Source: CAZOJJ01 sp964580105 (GTDB lineage: Bacteria > Bacteroidota > Rhodothermia > Rhodothermales > Rubricoccaceae). Taken from it: DNA of 17,932 nucleotides. Under the pieces are notes generated by a model that saw nothing but the letters and a program-made list of their open reading frames with translations, searched no databases and was not told the origin of the DNA. The first letter of the stretch is position 1; every line of letters starts with the position of its first letter. This document shows positions 1-8,223 of the stretch, piece by piece. Where the stretch lies: assembly GCA_964580105.1 (NCBI GenBank), contig CAZOJJ010000058.1, positions 1 to 17,932 on the forward strand, in the 5' to 3' direction. The translations under genes and the position numbers were made by a program.

Positions 1-60
1 GTCCTCCTCTCTTCCCGTCCTCCTCTCTTCCCGTCCTCCTCTCTTCCCGTCCTCCATTCC
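1..60. repeat. 16-bp polypyrimidine tandem repeat
   Basis: The unit gtcctcctctcttccc is present three times without mismatch (1-16, 17-32, 33-48), followed by a degenerate partial copy (gtcctccattcc, 49-60). Apart from the leading G every base of this strand is a pyrimidine, so the array is a homopurine/homopyrimidine tract. It begins at the window edge, so the true copy number is unknown. It lies outside any gene I can support. Confidence 0.85.
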
Positions 61-136
61 CCAGCCCTCGGAGCCTTTCGCGCGGGATGGGGTTACGTTA
101 TTCCCCCCGGCGGTGTCTACTCTGTATGAAGTGCGT

Positions 137-194
137 CCCCGTGACACGGGGGTGACAGCCGCCGCCTCGTACCCTGCCTCCTCCGGGCCGGAGG
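137..194. promoter_or_regulatory. Two 15-nt palindromes upstream of recA
   Basis: Two perfect odd-centred inverted repeats precede recA: CCCCGTG-A-CACGGGG (137-151) and CCTCCGG-G-CCGGAGG (180-194). Their centres are 43 bp apart, close to four turns of B-DNA, and the second ends 47 bp before the recA start codon. Each has only one base between its arms, which favours a protein-binding operator over an RNA hairpin. The two arms differ in sequence and neither matches a LexA box that I know, so the regulator is unknown. I found no convincing promoter in 1-241. Confidence 0.35.
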
Positions 195-241
195 GCCGCT
201 TCCGACGGGCCGATCCACGCATCCTCTAGCGCACCACCCTC

Positions 242-1303
<1,062 letters not shown>

Positions 1304-1324
1304 GCGAACGCCTCGCTCACGCCC

Positions 1325-1356
1325 CGAGCCGCCCGGCAAAACCGCCGGGCGGCTCG
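1325..1356 (+). terminator. Hairpin terminator after recA
   Basis: A perfect 13-bp stem (CGAGCCGCCCGGC pairing with GCCGGGCGGCTCG) closes a 6-nt loop AAAACC, starting 22 nt after the recA stop codon. The stem is very G+C-rich. No U-tract follows, so it is either a non-canonical intrinsic terminator or an RNA-stabilising hairpin. It separates recA from the next operon. Confidence 0.7.
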
Positions 1357-1394
1357 CTCGTTCAAGGAGGCCCTTTCTCGTTTCCGCGCCGTCC

Positions 1395-2147
1395 GTGCCG
1401 CCGCTTCTCCGCTCCGCTCCGCTGGCCCTTGGGCTCCTCCTGCTCACCGCGTCCGCCACGGCGCAAACCACGGACACTACGGCTACGGCAGACAGCCTGG
1501 AGGCAATTCCATCGGAGCGGCCCGGCGACGCCGAGACGCGCGCGTTTTACGCCGTTTACGACGTCGACCATCCCGCCTTCGAGGCGTGGATGCGCTCGAC
1601 CAACAACGCCGCCACGCCGCTGTTCGTCGCTGCGGTGCCGCTGCACGGGCTCGGCGCGCTGGCTGCGGGTGGGAGCGGCGGGCCCGTGGGGCGGATGGCG
1701 CTCTCGGAGCTGGGTACCCTGGGGGTGATCGCGGCCGGGAAGTTTCTGTTCCAGCGGCCTCGGCCGTTCGTCGCCCTGCCGGACGTGACGCCGAGGCAGC
1801 TCCACCCGCCGAGCAACCTCGACCCGTACTCGTTCCCGTCCGGCCACGCGGCGCTCTCCTTCGCCATCGCCACCTCGGCGAGCCTGTCGTACCCCGAGTG
1901 GTACGTGATCGTACCGGCGTACGCGTGGGCCTCGTCCACGGCGCTGGCGCGCGTCTGGTTCGGGATGCACTACCCGACGGACGCCGCGGTGGGCGCAGCG
2001 CTCGGGGCGGGCGTCGCCGTGCTTGCGCACGTGTTGCTGCACGAGGGGGAGGACGCCGTCGAGGACGTCGTCGAGGACGTCGTCGAGGCAAACGCGATGG
2101 CTACGGGCGTGCCGCTCGTGGCCTTCCGCCTTCCCCTGAGTCCATGA
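1395..2147 (+). CDS. Exported PAP2-superfamily phosphatase
   Basis: A 250-residue phosphatidic acid phosphatase type 2/acid phosphatase-like protein. The N-terminus is a likely signal peptide or anchor (hydrophobic LALGLLLLTASATAQ, residues about 9-24). The three family motifs are present in order: K-x6-RP as KFLFQRPRP, PSGH in SFPSGHAALS, and the third motif in ALARVWFGMHYPTDAAVG with its catalytic His. Hydrophobic segments around these motifs suggest membrane association, so the substrate is probably a lipid phosphate or undecaprenyl pyrophosphate at the outer face; this is inference. The start is GTG. An AAGGAGG lies 24 nt upstream, too far to be a clear ribosome site. The C-terminus carries an acidic EDVV repeat from a 12-bp tandem repeat. 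The stop overlaps the ridA-like start (ATGA), implying translational coupling. Confidence 0.87.
   Translation: MPPLLRSAPLALGLLLLTASATAQTTDTTATADSLEAIPSERPGDAETRAFYAVYDVDHPAFEAWMRSTNNAATPLFVAAVPLHGLGALAAGGSGGPVGRMALSELGTLGVIAAGKFLFQRPRPFVALPDVTPRQLHPPSNLDPYSFPSGHAALSFAIATSASLSYPEWYVIVPAYAWASSTALARVWFGMHYPTDAAVGAALGAGVAVLAHVLLHEGEDAVEDVVEDVVEANAMATGVPLVAFRLPLSP
2049..2084 (+). repeat. 12-bp in-frame tandem repeat in the PAP2 gene
   Basis: Three copies of gaggacg(c/t)cgtc (2049-2060, 2061-2072, 2073-2084) encode an acidic EDAV-EDVV-EDVV tail after the last hydrophobic segment of the phosphatase. As the unit is a multiple of three, copy changes would alter tail length without breaking the frame. 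Confidence 0.8.
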
Positions 2148-2566
2148 AGCGCCGCCGCATCGGGAGCGACGCGCCGTGGGAGGCGACCGTCGGCTACAGC
2201 CGGGCCGTCCGCATCGGTCCGCACGTCTACGTGGCCGGGACGACCGGCATCGACGCACGCGGGCGGGCCGTCGCGCCGGACGCCTACGCCCAGGCGCGCC
2301 GGGCCTTCGCCATCGTCGAGGCGGCCCTGGCCGAACTCGGCGCCACGATGGAGGACGTGGTGCGGACGCGGCTCTACGTCGTGGACATCGCGCGGGACGG
2401 CGAGGCCGTGGGGCGCGCGCACGGGGAGGTCTTCCAGACCGTTCGGCCGGCCGCGACGATGGTGGAGGTCCGCGCCCTCATCAACCCGGCGCTGCGCGTG
2501 GAGGTCGAGGTGGACGCCTTCGTCGTGGAGGACGAGCCGCCCCGGCGGCGGGGTGCGCAAGAGTGA
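2144..2566 (+). CDS. RidA/YjgF-family protein
   Basis: A 140-residue Rid-family protein. These form trimers; RidA itself hydrolyses reactive enamine/imine intermediates from pyridoxal-phosphate enzymes. Family features are GPHVYVAGTTGID near residue 25, the AFAIVEAALAELGATMEDVVRTRLYV helix-strand unit, and RPAATMVEVRALINPALRVEVEVDAFV at the C-terminus. The residue aligned with catalytic Arg105 of E. coli RidA is Ala104 here (PAATMVEV against PARSCVEV). It therefore belongs with Rid subfamilies lacking the deaminase Arg and its substrate is uncertain. The start at 2144 overlaps the PAP2 stop by four bases (ATGA). In-frame starts further upstream lie inside the PAP2 gene and are rejected. Confidence 0.88.
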   Translation: MKRRRIGSDAPWEATVGYSRAVRIGPHVYVAGTTGIDARGRAVAPDAYAQARRAFAIVEAALAELGATMEDVVRTRLYVVDIARDGEAVGRAHGEVFQTVRPAATMVEVRALINPALRVEVEVDAFVVEDEPPRRRGAQE

Positions 2567-2621
2567 GGTTGCACAGATCGGGTTTTCCCCGAACTTGCGT
2601 TTCGTGCATCCGTGCCCCGTC

Positions 2622-3968
2622 GTGGATCTCCCCGCCCGCCCGCCCGCTCCGACCCCCTCACGCTGGACGCTGCCCGTCCTGATCGGGTTCGTCGGTGTGG
2701 CGCTGGCAGTGCTGCTCGTCGTGCCCATCCTGCTCGACGCGCAGATCGATGCCCTCCGCGCCGAGATCAACGGGGGCGTGCGCGAAGCGACGGAGCGAAC
2801 GGTGGAGTTGGAGCGGGAGGCGGCGCTGGCCGCCGCCGCGTCGCGGGGCTTCCTCGCCAGCGGCGACACCCTGTTCGTCTCGGAATACCGGGACGCCGAG
2901 AAGGCGGTGACCCACACCCTGGCCGCCCTCGACACCCTGGCCGTGCTCGTCGGCCCGGCCGTGCCCGAGATCGTGGACCGCGTACAAGAAGCGTGGGCGA
3001 TCTGGAACGCGCCAGTGCAGCGCATGCTCACCGGCGCCACGGAACGGGCGGTGAGTCTGGAAGACCTGCCCCTCTCGCAGGCCCGCTACCAGGTGTTCTT
3101 CAGCAACATCCTCGCCCTCGACGACGCGGTGCAGACGGCGTACCAGGCGCGCCGCGCCCGCATCCTCGCACTGGACCGCACGCAGCGGCGGGTGCTCCTC
3201 GCACTCATCCCGCTAGCGCTCCTCGCCGCCGCCGCGGTGTACGGGCTCGGCCGTGGGCTCCACCGCCAGGCGGCCGACCTCGAGCGACGCGTCGAGGCCC
3301 GCACCCGCGAGGTCCGCCGGCTTTCCGCCGCCCTCGTCGAGACGCAGCGGCGCGAGCAGGCGCGGATCGCCCAGCTCCTCCACGACCACCTCCAGCAGCT
3401 GCTCTACGGCGCCCGTATGCGGCTCCGCTCCGTATCCGATGCGGCCCCCGACGACGTGCAGGCCGTGGACACCATCCTGGTCAACGCCATTCAGGCGACG
3501 CGCACCCTCGCTGCCGAGCTCGCCCCGCCGGTGCTGCGGGAGGAGGGGCTCGGGGCCGCCCTGTGCTGGCTGTCCGGTCACATCGAAGAGGTCCACGGCC
3601 TCCGCGTCGCGGCCGAGGTGGACGAGGGCGTGCCGGTCGTCCCTCGCCACGTTCAGGATCTGCTGTTCCAGCTGGCGCGCGAGCTCCTCTTCAACGTCGT
3701 CAAACACGCCGGGGTCGACGAGGCGGCGCTCGCGTTGCGGACGCGCGATGAGACGCTCATCCTCACGGTGGTCGACGAGGGGAGGGGGTTCGACGCCGCT
3801 TCGACCGAGTACGGGTACGGCCTGAGTAGCGCCCGCGAGCGCGTGGCGCTGGTGGAAGGGGACTTTCGGGTCGAGTCGGCAGAGGGGAGAGGCACGCGGG
3901 TGACGGTGCGGGTGCCACTGCGGGAACCGGGCGTGAGCGAGCTCGCCCGGCCGGTTCCGGCCCCGTGA
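2622..3968 (+). CDS. Sensor histidine kinase, NarX/DegS type (HisKA_3)
   Basis: An inner-membrane two-component kinase of about 448 residues. Reading from the chosen start: TM1 (about 18-39, LPVLIGFVGVALAVLLVVPILL), an all-helical periplasmic sensor resembling CHASE3 (about 40-189), TM2 (about 190-209), and a coiled coil. A HisKA_3 phosphoacceptor box follows (REQARIAQLLHDHLQQLL, His about 254), then a HATPase domain with N-box ELLFNVVKHA, DEGRGFD, and YGYGLSSARERV. The start is uncertain: GTG 2553 overlaps ridA by 14 bp, while GTG 2604 and GTG 2622 give a more typical short cytosolic N-terminus. Kinases of this class normally phosphorylate NarL/LuxR-type regulators. The next gene downstream is OmpR-type with its own kinase, so this kinase looks orphan in this window. 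Confidence 0.87.
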   Translation: MDLPARPPAPTPSRWTLPVLIGFVGVALAVLLVVPILLDAQIDALRAEINGGVREATERTVELEREAALAAAASRGFLASGDTLFVSEYRDAEKAVTHTLAALDTLAVLVGPAVPEIVDRVQEAWAIWNAPVQRMLTGATERAVSLEDLPLSQARYQVFFSNILALDDAVQTAYQARRARILALDRTQRRVLLALIPLALLAAAAVYGLGRGLHRQAADLERRVEARTREVRRLSAALVETQRREQARIAQLLHDHLQQLLYGARMRLRSVSDAAPDDVQAVDTILVNAIQATRTLAAELAPPVLREEGLGAALCWLSGHIEEVHGLRVAAEVDEGVPVVPRHVQDLLFQLARELLFNVVKHAGVDEAALALRTRDETLILTVVDEGRGFDAASTEYGYGLSSARERVALVEGDFRVESAEGRGTRVTVRVPLREPGVSELARPVPAP

Positions 3969-4014
3969 GCGCGCCGCCCCGGATGCGCTACCTTCCGGCG
4001 ATCCCTCCGCCGCC

Positions 4015-4698
4015 ATGCCCGCCACGCTCCTCGTCGCCGACGACCACGCCGCCATCCGCATGATGCTGGCGGACTACTTCGCGGCTCGCGGCTTCGAGGT
4101 CGTCACCGCCGCCGACGGCCGCGAGGCCCTCGCCGCCGCCCGCGCCACCCCGCCCGACCTCGTCCTCCTCGACGTGATGATGCCCCACCTCGACGGCCTG
4201 GAGGTCCTGCGGCACGTGCGCCGCGCGGTCAGCGTCCCCGTCATCCTGCTCACGGCGAAGGTGGAGGAGACGGACAAGGTGATCGGCCTGGAACTGGGGG
4301 CGGACGACTACGTGACGAAGCCGTTCAGCCTGCGCGAGCTGGAGGCGCGCGTCCGGGCCGTCCTGCGCCGTACGCAGCAGGGGAGCGCGCCGGCGGAGGT
4401 GCTGCGCGCGGGCGCGCTGGTGCTCGACCGGGGCCGCCACCGCGTCACCCTCGGCGGCGAGGAGGTCGCCCTCACGCCGACCGAGTTCGCCCTCCTCGCT
4501 ACGCTCATGGCCGCGCCCGGCCGCGTCTACTCCCGCGCCCAGCTGCTCGAACGCCTCCAGGGCGACGACCTCGGCGGCTCCGAGCGCACGGTGGACGTGC
4601 ACGTCCGCAACCTCCGCGCGAAGATCGAGCCCGACCCGAGCGCCCCGCGCTACGTCGAGACCGTCTACGGCGTGGGCTACCGCCTCGCCTCCGGCTGA
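4015..4698 (+). CDS. OmpR/PhoB-family response regulator
   Basis: A 227-residue DNA-binding response regulator. The receiver domain (1-115) carries the acidic pair D9/D10, phospho-acceptor Asp53 in LVLLDVMMP, Thr80 and Lys102 in YVTKPF. A winged-helix DNA-binding domain (about 130-225) follows, with VALTPTEFALLATLM and the recognition region SERTVDVHVRNLRAKI, ending VETVYGVGYRLASG. All key residues are intact. It starts 46 nt after the upstream kinase gene without a clear promoter. Its stop TGA directly abuts the ATG of the next kinase, so those two are a cognate, translationally coupled pair. The target regulon is unknown; the downstream Spy-like and cytochrome peroxidase genes are plausible targets by proximity only. 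Confidence 0.95.
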   Translation: MPATLLVADDHAAIRMMLADYFAARGFEVVTAADGREALAAARATPPDLVLLDVMMPHLDGLEVLRHVRRAVSVPVILLTAKVEETDKVIGLELGADDYVTKPFSLRELEARVRAVLRRTQQGSAPAEVLRAGALVLDRGRHRVTLGGEEVALTPTEFALLATLMAAPGRVYSRAQLLERLQGDDLGGSERTVDVHVRNLRAKIEPDPSAPRYVETVYGVGYRLASG

Positions 4699-6141
4699 AT
4701 GCGATCCCTCGGTGCCCGCTGGACCCTCGCCCTCGTGGCCGTCTGCCTCCTGGAGGCCGTGCTCATCCTCGCGGCCGTCCGGCTCAGCACGCGCCGCTCG
4801 TTCGACCGCTTCGTCCGCGAGCAGGCCGTCACGCGCTTCGCGGAGGACGCGGCCGAGTACTACCGCGAGCACGGCACGCTCGACGGCATCGACCAGGCGT
4901 TTCGACGGCGGGGCCGCCGCTTCGGGCCGGCGCCCGGGGCCGGGGCGGAGCAGCCCGAACGCCGCCGCCGCGACGGCCGGCGGATCCGAACCCGATCCCT
5001 CCGGTTCGGGCTGGCCGACGCCGCCGGGCGCATCGTGCTCCCCGCCGGCGAGTACGCCCTCCGCGACCGCCTCCGCGACGACGACGGCGCCGAACGCTTT
5101 CCGCTCGTCGTGGACGGCGACACCGTGGGCACCATCCTCCGCACGGCCGAGACGCAGGAGCTGGGCGCTTCGCAGCAGCGGTTCCTCCGCGAGACGCAGG
5201 CGGCGCTGTGGTGGGCCGTCGCCCTGGCGGTCCTCGGCGCCGTGCTGCTCGGGTGGCTCCTCGCCCGCGCCACGACGCGACCGCTCCGCGCGCTCACCCG
5301 CGCCACCGACGCGATGGCACGCGGCGACCTCGCCCAGCACGTCCCGGTGCGCTCACGCGATGAGGTCGGCCGCCTCGCGGAGGCGTTCAACGCGATGAGC
5401 GCGCGGGTGGCCGAGGCCCACGCGCTCCGACGCCGCATGACGGCCGACGTGGCGCACGACCTCCGCACGCCGCTCTCGGTCCTCACGGGCTACCTCGAAG
5501 CCCTCCGCGACGGCGCGCTCGACCCCACGCCCGAGCGGCTCGCCGCCATGCACGCCGAGGCCGAGCACCTCGGCCGCCTCATCGACGACCTGCGGACGCT
5601 GGCGCTGGCGGACGCGGGCGAACTGGCGCTCCACCGGACGGCCGTCGAGCCCGCCGCACTCCTGGCGCGCGTTGCCGCGGCGTTCGCGCCGGAAGCAGAT
5701 GCCCACGGCCTCTCCCTCGACCTCGAAGCGGCCGACGGCCTCCCCGCGCTGGAGGCCGACGAGGACCGACTCCTCCGGGTGCTCGGCAACCTCGTCCGCA
5801 ACGCGATCCGCCACACGCCGCAGGGCGGGCGCGTTACCCTATCCGCCTCGCCGGCCCCCGGAGGGGTGCGCCTGACCGTGGCGGACACGGGCGAGGGCAT
5901 CCCCCCGGACGTACTGCCGTACGTCTTCGAGCGAACCGTCCGCGCCGACCCGTCGCGGGGAGGGGAGGAGGGGGCTTCCGGCCTCGGGCTCGCCATCGCC
6001 CGCTCGCTCGTCGAGGCGCACGGTGGCGCGATCACGGCCGAGAGCCTGCCGGGCGAAGGGGCGCGGTTCACCCTGTTGCTCCCGGCGTTGCTCCCGGCGC
6101 CCGCGCCCGCCGCGCCGAAAGGTCCGGGAGAAAGGACTTGA
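4699..6141 (+). CDS. HAMP-HisKA sensor histidine kinase (BaeS/CpxA-like layout)
   Basis: A 480-residue inner-membrane kinase paired with the preceding OmpR-type regulator. Layout: TM1 (about 7-28), a periplasmic sensor (about 30-167) with a strongly Arg-rich stretch at about 69-100, TM2 (about 170-190), HAMP (about 190-242, RPLRALTRATDAMARGDL...DEVGRLAEAFNAM). The HisKA domain has His253 in ADVAHDLRTPLS. The HATPase domain has N364/N368 (LGNLVRNAIRHTPQGG), G1 DTGEGI (396-401), PYVFERTVR and G2 GLGLA (428-432). All catalytic boxes are intact. The Arg-rich block is unusual in a periplasmic sensor and could bind anionic ligands such as lipopolysaccharide or phosphate groups; that is speculation. 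The stop codon lies inside the predicted promoter of the next gene. Confidence 0.94.
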   Translation: MRSLGARWTLALVAVCLLEAVLILAAVRLSTRRSFDRFVREQAVTRFAEDAAEYYREHGTLDGIDQAFRRRGRRFGPAPGAGAEQPERRRRDGRRIRTRSLRFGLADAAGRIVLPAGEYALRDRLRDDDGAERFPLVVDGDTVGTILRTAETQELGASQQRFLRETQAALWWAVALAVLGAVLLGWLLARATTRPLRALTRATDAMARGDLAQHVPVRSRDEVGRLAEAFNAMSARVAEAHALRRRMTADVAHDLRTPLSVLTGYLEALRDGALDPTPERLAAMHAEAEHLGRLIDDLRTLALADAGELALHRTAVEPAALLARVAAAFAPEADAHGLSLDLEAADGLPALEADEDRLLRVLGNLVRNAIRHTPQGGRVTLSASPAPGGVRLTVADTGEGIPPDVLPYVFERTVRADPSRGGEEGASGLGLAIARSLVEAHGGAITAESLPGEGARFTLLLPALLPAPAPAAPKGPGERT

Positions 6142-6165
6142 CGAAATAGGGTGGCGCTATTTTTT
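6138..6165 (+). promoter_or_regulatory. Bacteroidota-type promoter for the cytochrome c peroxidase gene
   Basis: TTG (6138-6140, in TTGACG) is followed after 17 nt by TATTTTTT (6158-6165), near the TTG/TAnnTTTG consensus of Bacteroidota sigma-A promoters. It is one of the few A+T-rich islands in this part of the window and lies 68 bp upstream of the ATG at 6234. The upstream element overlaps the stop codon of the kinase gene (TGA 6139-6141). This is the clearest promoter I see in the window. Confidence 0.55.
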
Positions 6166-6233
6166 TAGCATCGCTGCATCCCCTCGTCCCCATCGTCGTA
6201 GCCGACCCCTCGGCGTTCGCTCTCTCCGCGCCC

Positions 6234-7343
6234 ATGCTCCGGCTCGCTACCCCCTTCGGCCTCGCCGCGCTCGTCCTCCTGGCCGCCTTCACCGTTCGCC
6301 GCGATCCCCGCGTGCCGGTGTTGCCCGAGACGCCGTACCGCTACTCGGCCATCGAACTGCCGGAGCACCTGATGGCGCCCTCCATCCGCAGCGCGGACAA
6401 TACGCCGGCCGACAACCCCATCACCGACGCGGGCGCCACGCTCGGACGCGTCCTCTTCTACGACACCCGCCTCTCGCGCAACGAAACCGTCTCCTGCGCC
6501 TCGTGCCACAAGCAGGCCCACGGCTTCTCCGACCCCGTCCCGCTCAGCGCGGGCTTCGCGGGCGAACTGGGCACCCGGAACTCCATCGGGCTGGCGTTCG
6601 CGCGGTTCTACGAGCGCGGGCGGTTCTTCTGGGACGAGCGCGCCGCGACGCTGGAGATCCAGGCGATCACGCCCATCTCGGACCCCGTCGAGATGGGGCT
6701 CACGCTGGACGAGGCCGTCGCGCGGCTGGAGGCGACCTCGTTCTACCCGGCCCTCTTCGAGGACGCCTTCGGGACGCCCGACATCACGCCGGACCGGATG
6801 GCAAAGGCGCTGGCCCAGTTCATCCGCTCCATCGTCGCGCCGAACTCGCGCTACGACCAGGGGCGTGCGATGCAGGGCGGGTACCGGACGGGGGTGCCGC
6901 TGCCGAACTTCACGGCGCAGGAGAACCTGGGGCTCCAGCTCTTCTTCGGGCGCGCCCGGTGCAGCGAATGCCACGCCGGCGACCTCCAGCTCAACGACCG
7001 GCCCCTCAGCAACGGCCTCGACGCGCGACCCGCCGATAGGGGCGCGGGCGCCGGGCGGTTCAAGATCAACTCGCTTCGCAACGTCGAACTCACCGCGCCC
7101 TACATGCACGACGGGCGGTTTGGAACGCTGGAGGAGGTCGTCGAGCACTACAACAGCGGCATCCAGCCCCACGTTGCCCTCTTCGCCGCCCTGCGCGACG
7201 GCGGGCACGGGGAACCGGTGCGCCTCGGTCTCTCGGAAAAGGAGAAAGCCGCGCTCGTGGCTTTTCTCAAGACGCTGACCGACGAGACGCTGGCGACGGA
7301 TCCCCGCTGGTCCGACCCCTTCGCGCTGAGGAGTGGACGATGA
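6234..7343 (+). CDS. Di-heme cytochrome c peroxidase/MauG-family protein
   Basis: A 369-residue periplasmic di-heme protein. An N-terminal hydrophobic segment (about 7-20) acts as signal or anchor. Two c-type heme sites, CASCH (88-92) and CSECH (243-247), sit at the spacing typical of bacterial CcpA/MauG proteins. Other family features are LGRVLFYDTRLSRNETVSCASCH, GTRNSIGLAF, RFFWDERAATLEIQA, and SLRNVELTAPYMHDGRFGTLEEVVEHYNSG with the distal-side region. CcpA enzymes reduce H2O2 to water using cytochrome c or azurin, whereas MauG-like members modify proteins; sequence alone does not separate these. It has its own predicted promoter and is probably monocistronic. Two short G+C-rich stems (7348-7368 and 7372-7383) follow the stop but are too weak to call a terminator. 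Confidence 0.93.
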   Translation: MLRLATPFGLAALVLLAAFTVRRDPRVPVLPETPYRYSAIELPEHLMAPSIRSADNTPADNPITDAGATLGRVLFYDTRLSRNETVSCASCHKQAHGFSDPVPLSAGFAGELGTRNSIGLAFARFYERGRFFWDERAATLEIQAITPISDPVEMGLTLDEAVARLEATSFYPALFEDAFGTPDITPDRMAKALAQFIRSIVAPNSRYDQGRAMQGGYRTGVPLPNFTAQENLGLQLFFGRARCSECHAGDLQLNDRPLSNGLDARPADRGAGAGRFKINSLRNVELTAPYMHDGRFGTLEEVVEHYNSGIQPHVALFAALRDGGHGEPVRLGLSEKEKAALVAFLKTLTDETLATDPRWSDPFALRSGR

Positions 7344-7451
7344 GCGGCCCCGGTTCGTGAAAACGGGGTGTGGCGGCTCCGCCTTAAGAAGTTCTGAACA
7401 TCGGCGGGGTAGGCTATGGGCCTTCCCCTACCCACCTACCCCCTTCAACCG

Positions 7452-8159
7452 ATGTCCTTCTCTAGAATCGTGCGGCGCGCCCTCCTCGCCGCTCTCGTCC
7501 TCGGCGTAGCCTCGGCCGCAGCCGCGCAGCCGCAGCGCCGGAACGCGGCCGACCGCCAGGCCCGCCTCGTCGAATCCCTCGACCTCTCCGCGGCGCAGGC
7601 CGCGCTCGTCCAGGAAGCGCTGGGCGACAACGCCCACCCCGGTGCGCTGTGGACCCTCGCCGCCGCGCTGGCGCCGACGCTCTCCGATGCGCAGAAGGAG
7701 CGTCTCTTCACCCGCCCCGAGCGCACTGAGCGGGGGAGGATGCGCCGGGGTGAGGGCCGCCGCGAGCGCTCGCAGAGCGAGCGCCCTCGTCGTGAGCGCC
7801 CCGAGCGCTCCGACGCCGACCGCGAAGCGCGCCGAGCCGCCCTGCAAGAACACCAGGCCGACATGCGAGCGGCGATGATCGAGGCGCTGGATCTGAGCCC
7901 GCGCCAGGTCGAGCAGCTCGACGCGCTCCGGGAGGAGCACCGCGCTCGTCGGGAGGCCCGGCGTGCGGAGCGCCGGGCACAGCGTGAGGCCGGGGAGCGT
8001 CCCGCGCGCACGGCTACCACGCGGCGGTCCGCGCCCGGCCGGATTCCGGCCGAACTTGCGGAAATCTTGAACGCGGACCAGCAAGAGGTCTGGGCCGTTC
8101 ATCAGGCCCTCGCCATACGGATGCGCCACCGGGGCGCCCGTCCGCGCCGCGGGCACTGA
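7452..8159 (+). CDS. Exported Spy/CpxP-like (LTXXQ) Arg-rich protein
   Basis: The 235-residue product has a clear signal peptide (RRALLAALVLGVASAAAAQ, cleavage near 26). The mature part is helical and very rich in Arg and Glu, with two LTXXQ-like signatures: LDLSAAQAALVQEAL near residue 46 and LDLSPRQVEQLDALREEHRARR near 141. This resembles periplasmic Spy/CpxP or zinc-resistance-type chaperones, though the middle (RRERSQSERPRRERPERS) is low-complexity. I chose ATG 7452 over ATG 7416 because the latter adds 12 residues ahead of a perfectly placed signal peptide. Spy and CpxP are classic BaeSR/CpxRA targets, and an OmpR-type pair lies two genes upstream; co-regulation is inference. A 19-bp duplication covers the stop codon. 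Confidence 0.72.
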   Translation: MSFSRIVRRALLAALVLGVASAAAAQPQRRNAADRQARLVESLDLSAAQAALVQEALGDNAHPGALWTLAAALAPTLSDAQKERLFTRPERTERGRMRRGEGRRERSQSERPRRERPERSDADREARRAALQEHQADMRAAMIEALDLSPRQVEQLDALREEHRARREARRAERRAQREAGERPARTATTRRSAPGRIPAELAEILNADQQEVWAVHQALAIRMRHRGARPRRGH

Positions 8160-8186
8160 GCCGCGCCGCGGGCACTGAGCCGCGCC
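8142..8186 (+). repeat. 19-bp direct repeat across the stop codon of the Spy-like gene
   Basis: ccgcgccgcgggcactgag occurs twice back to back (8142-8160 and 8161-8179) and a third partial copy, ccgcgcc, follows (8180-8186). The first copy contains the stop codon of the Spy-like gene (TGA 8157-8159), so the second duplicates the gene's final codons outside the frame. It looks like recent slippage. Confidence 0.85.
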
Positions 8187-8191
8187 CGCTT

Positions 8192-8213
8192 CGCCCCTTG
8201 CCACCAAGGGGCG
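8192..8213 (+). terminator. Hairpin terminator after the Spy-like gene
   Basis: A perfect 9-bp stem, CGCCCCTTG pairing with CAAGGGGCG, closes a CCAC tetraloop 32 nt after the stop codon. There is no U-tract, as with the recA hairpin. It probably ends transcription before the receptor gene. Confidence 0.65.
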
Positions 8214-8223
8214 CCCACTCGGT

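Noticed and set aside
3981..3996. TACCTTCC as a promoter element for the response regulator
   Set aside because: It loosely matches TAnnTTTG, but no TTG element lies 17-23 nt upstream.
7348..7383. Short inverted repeats after the peroxidase gene
   Set aside because: CCCCG/CGGGG and GGCGG/CCGCC are only 5 bp each, the second with a two-base loop; chance is likely in G+C-rich DNA.
7416..7451. Upstream ATG for the Spy-like protein
   Set aside because: It would place 12 residues in front of a well-formed signal peptide that begins at ATG 7452.
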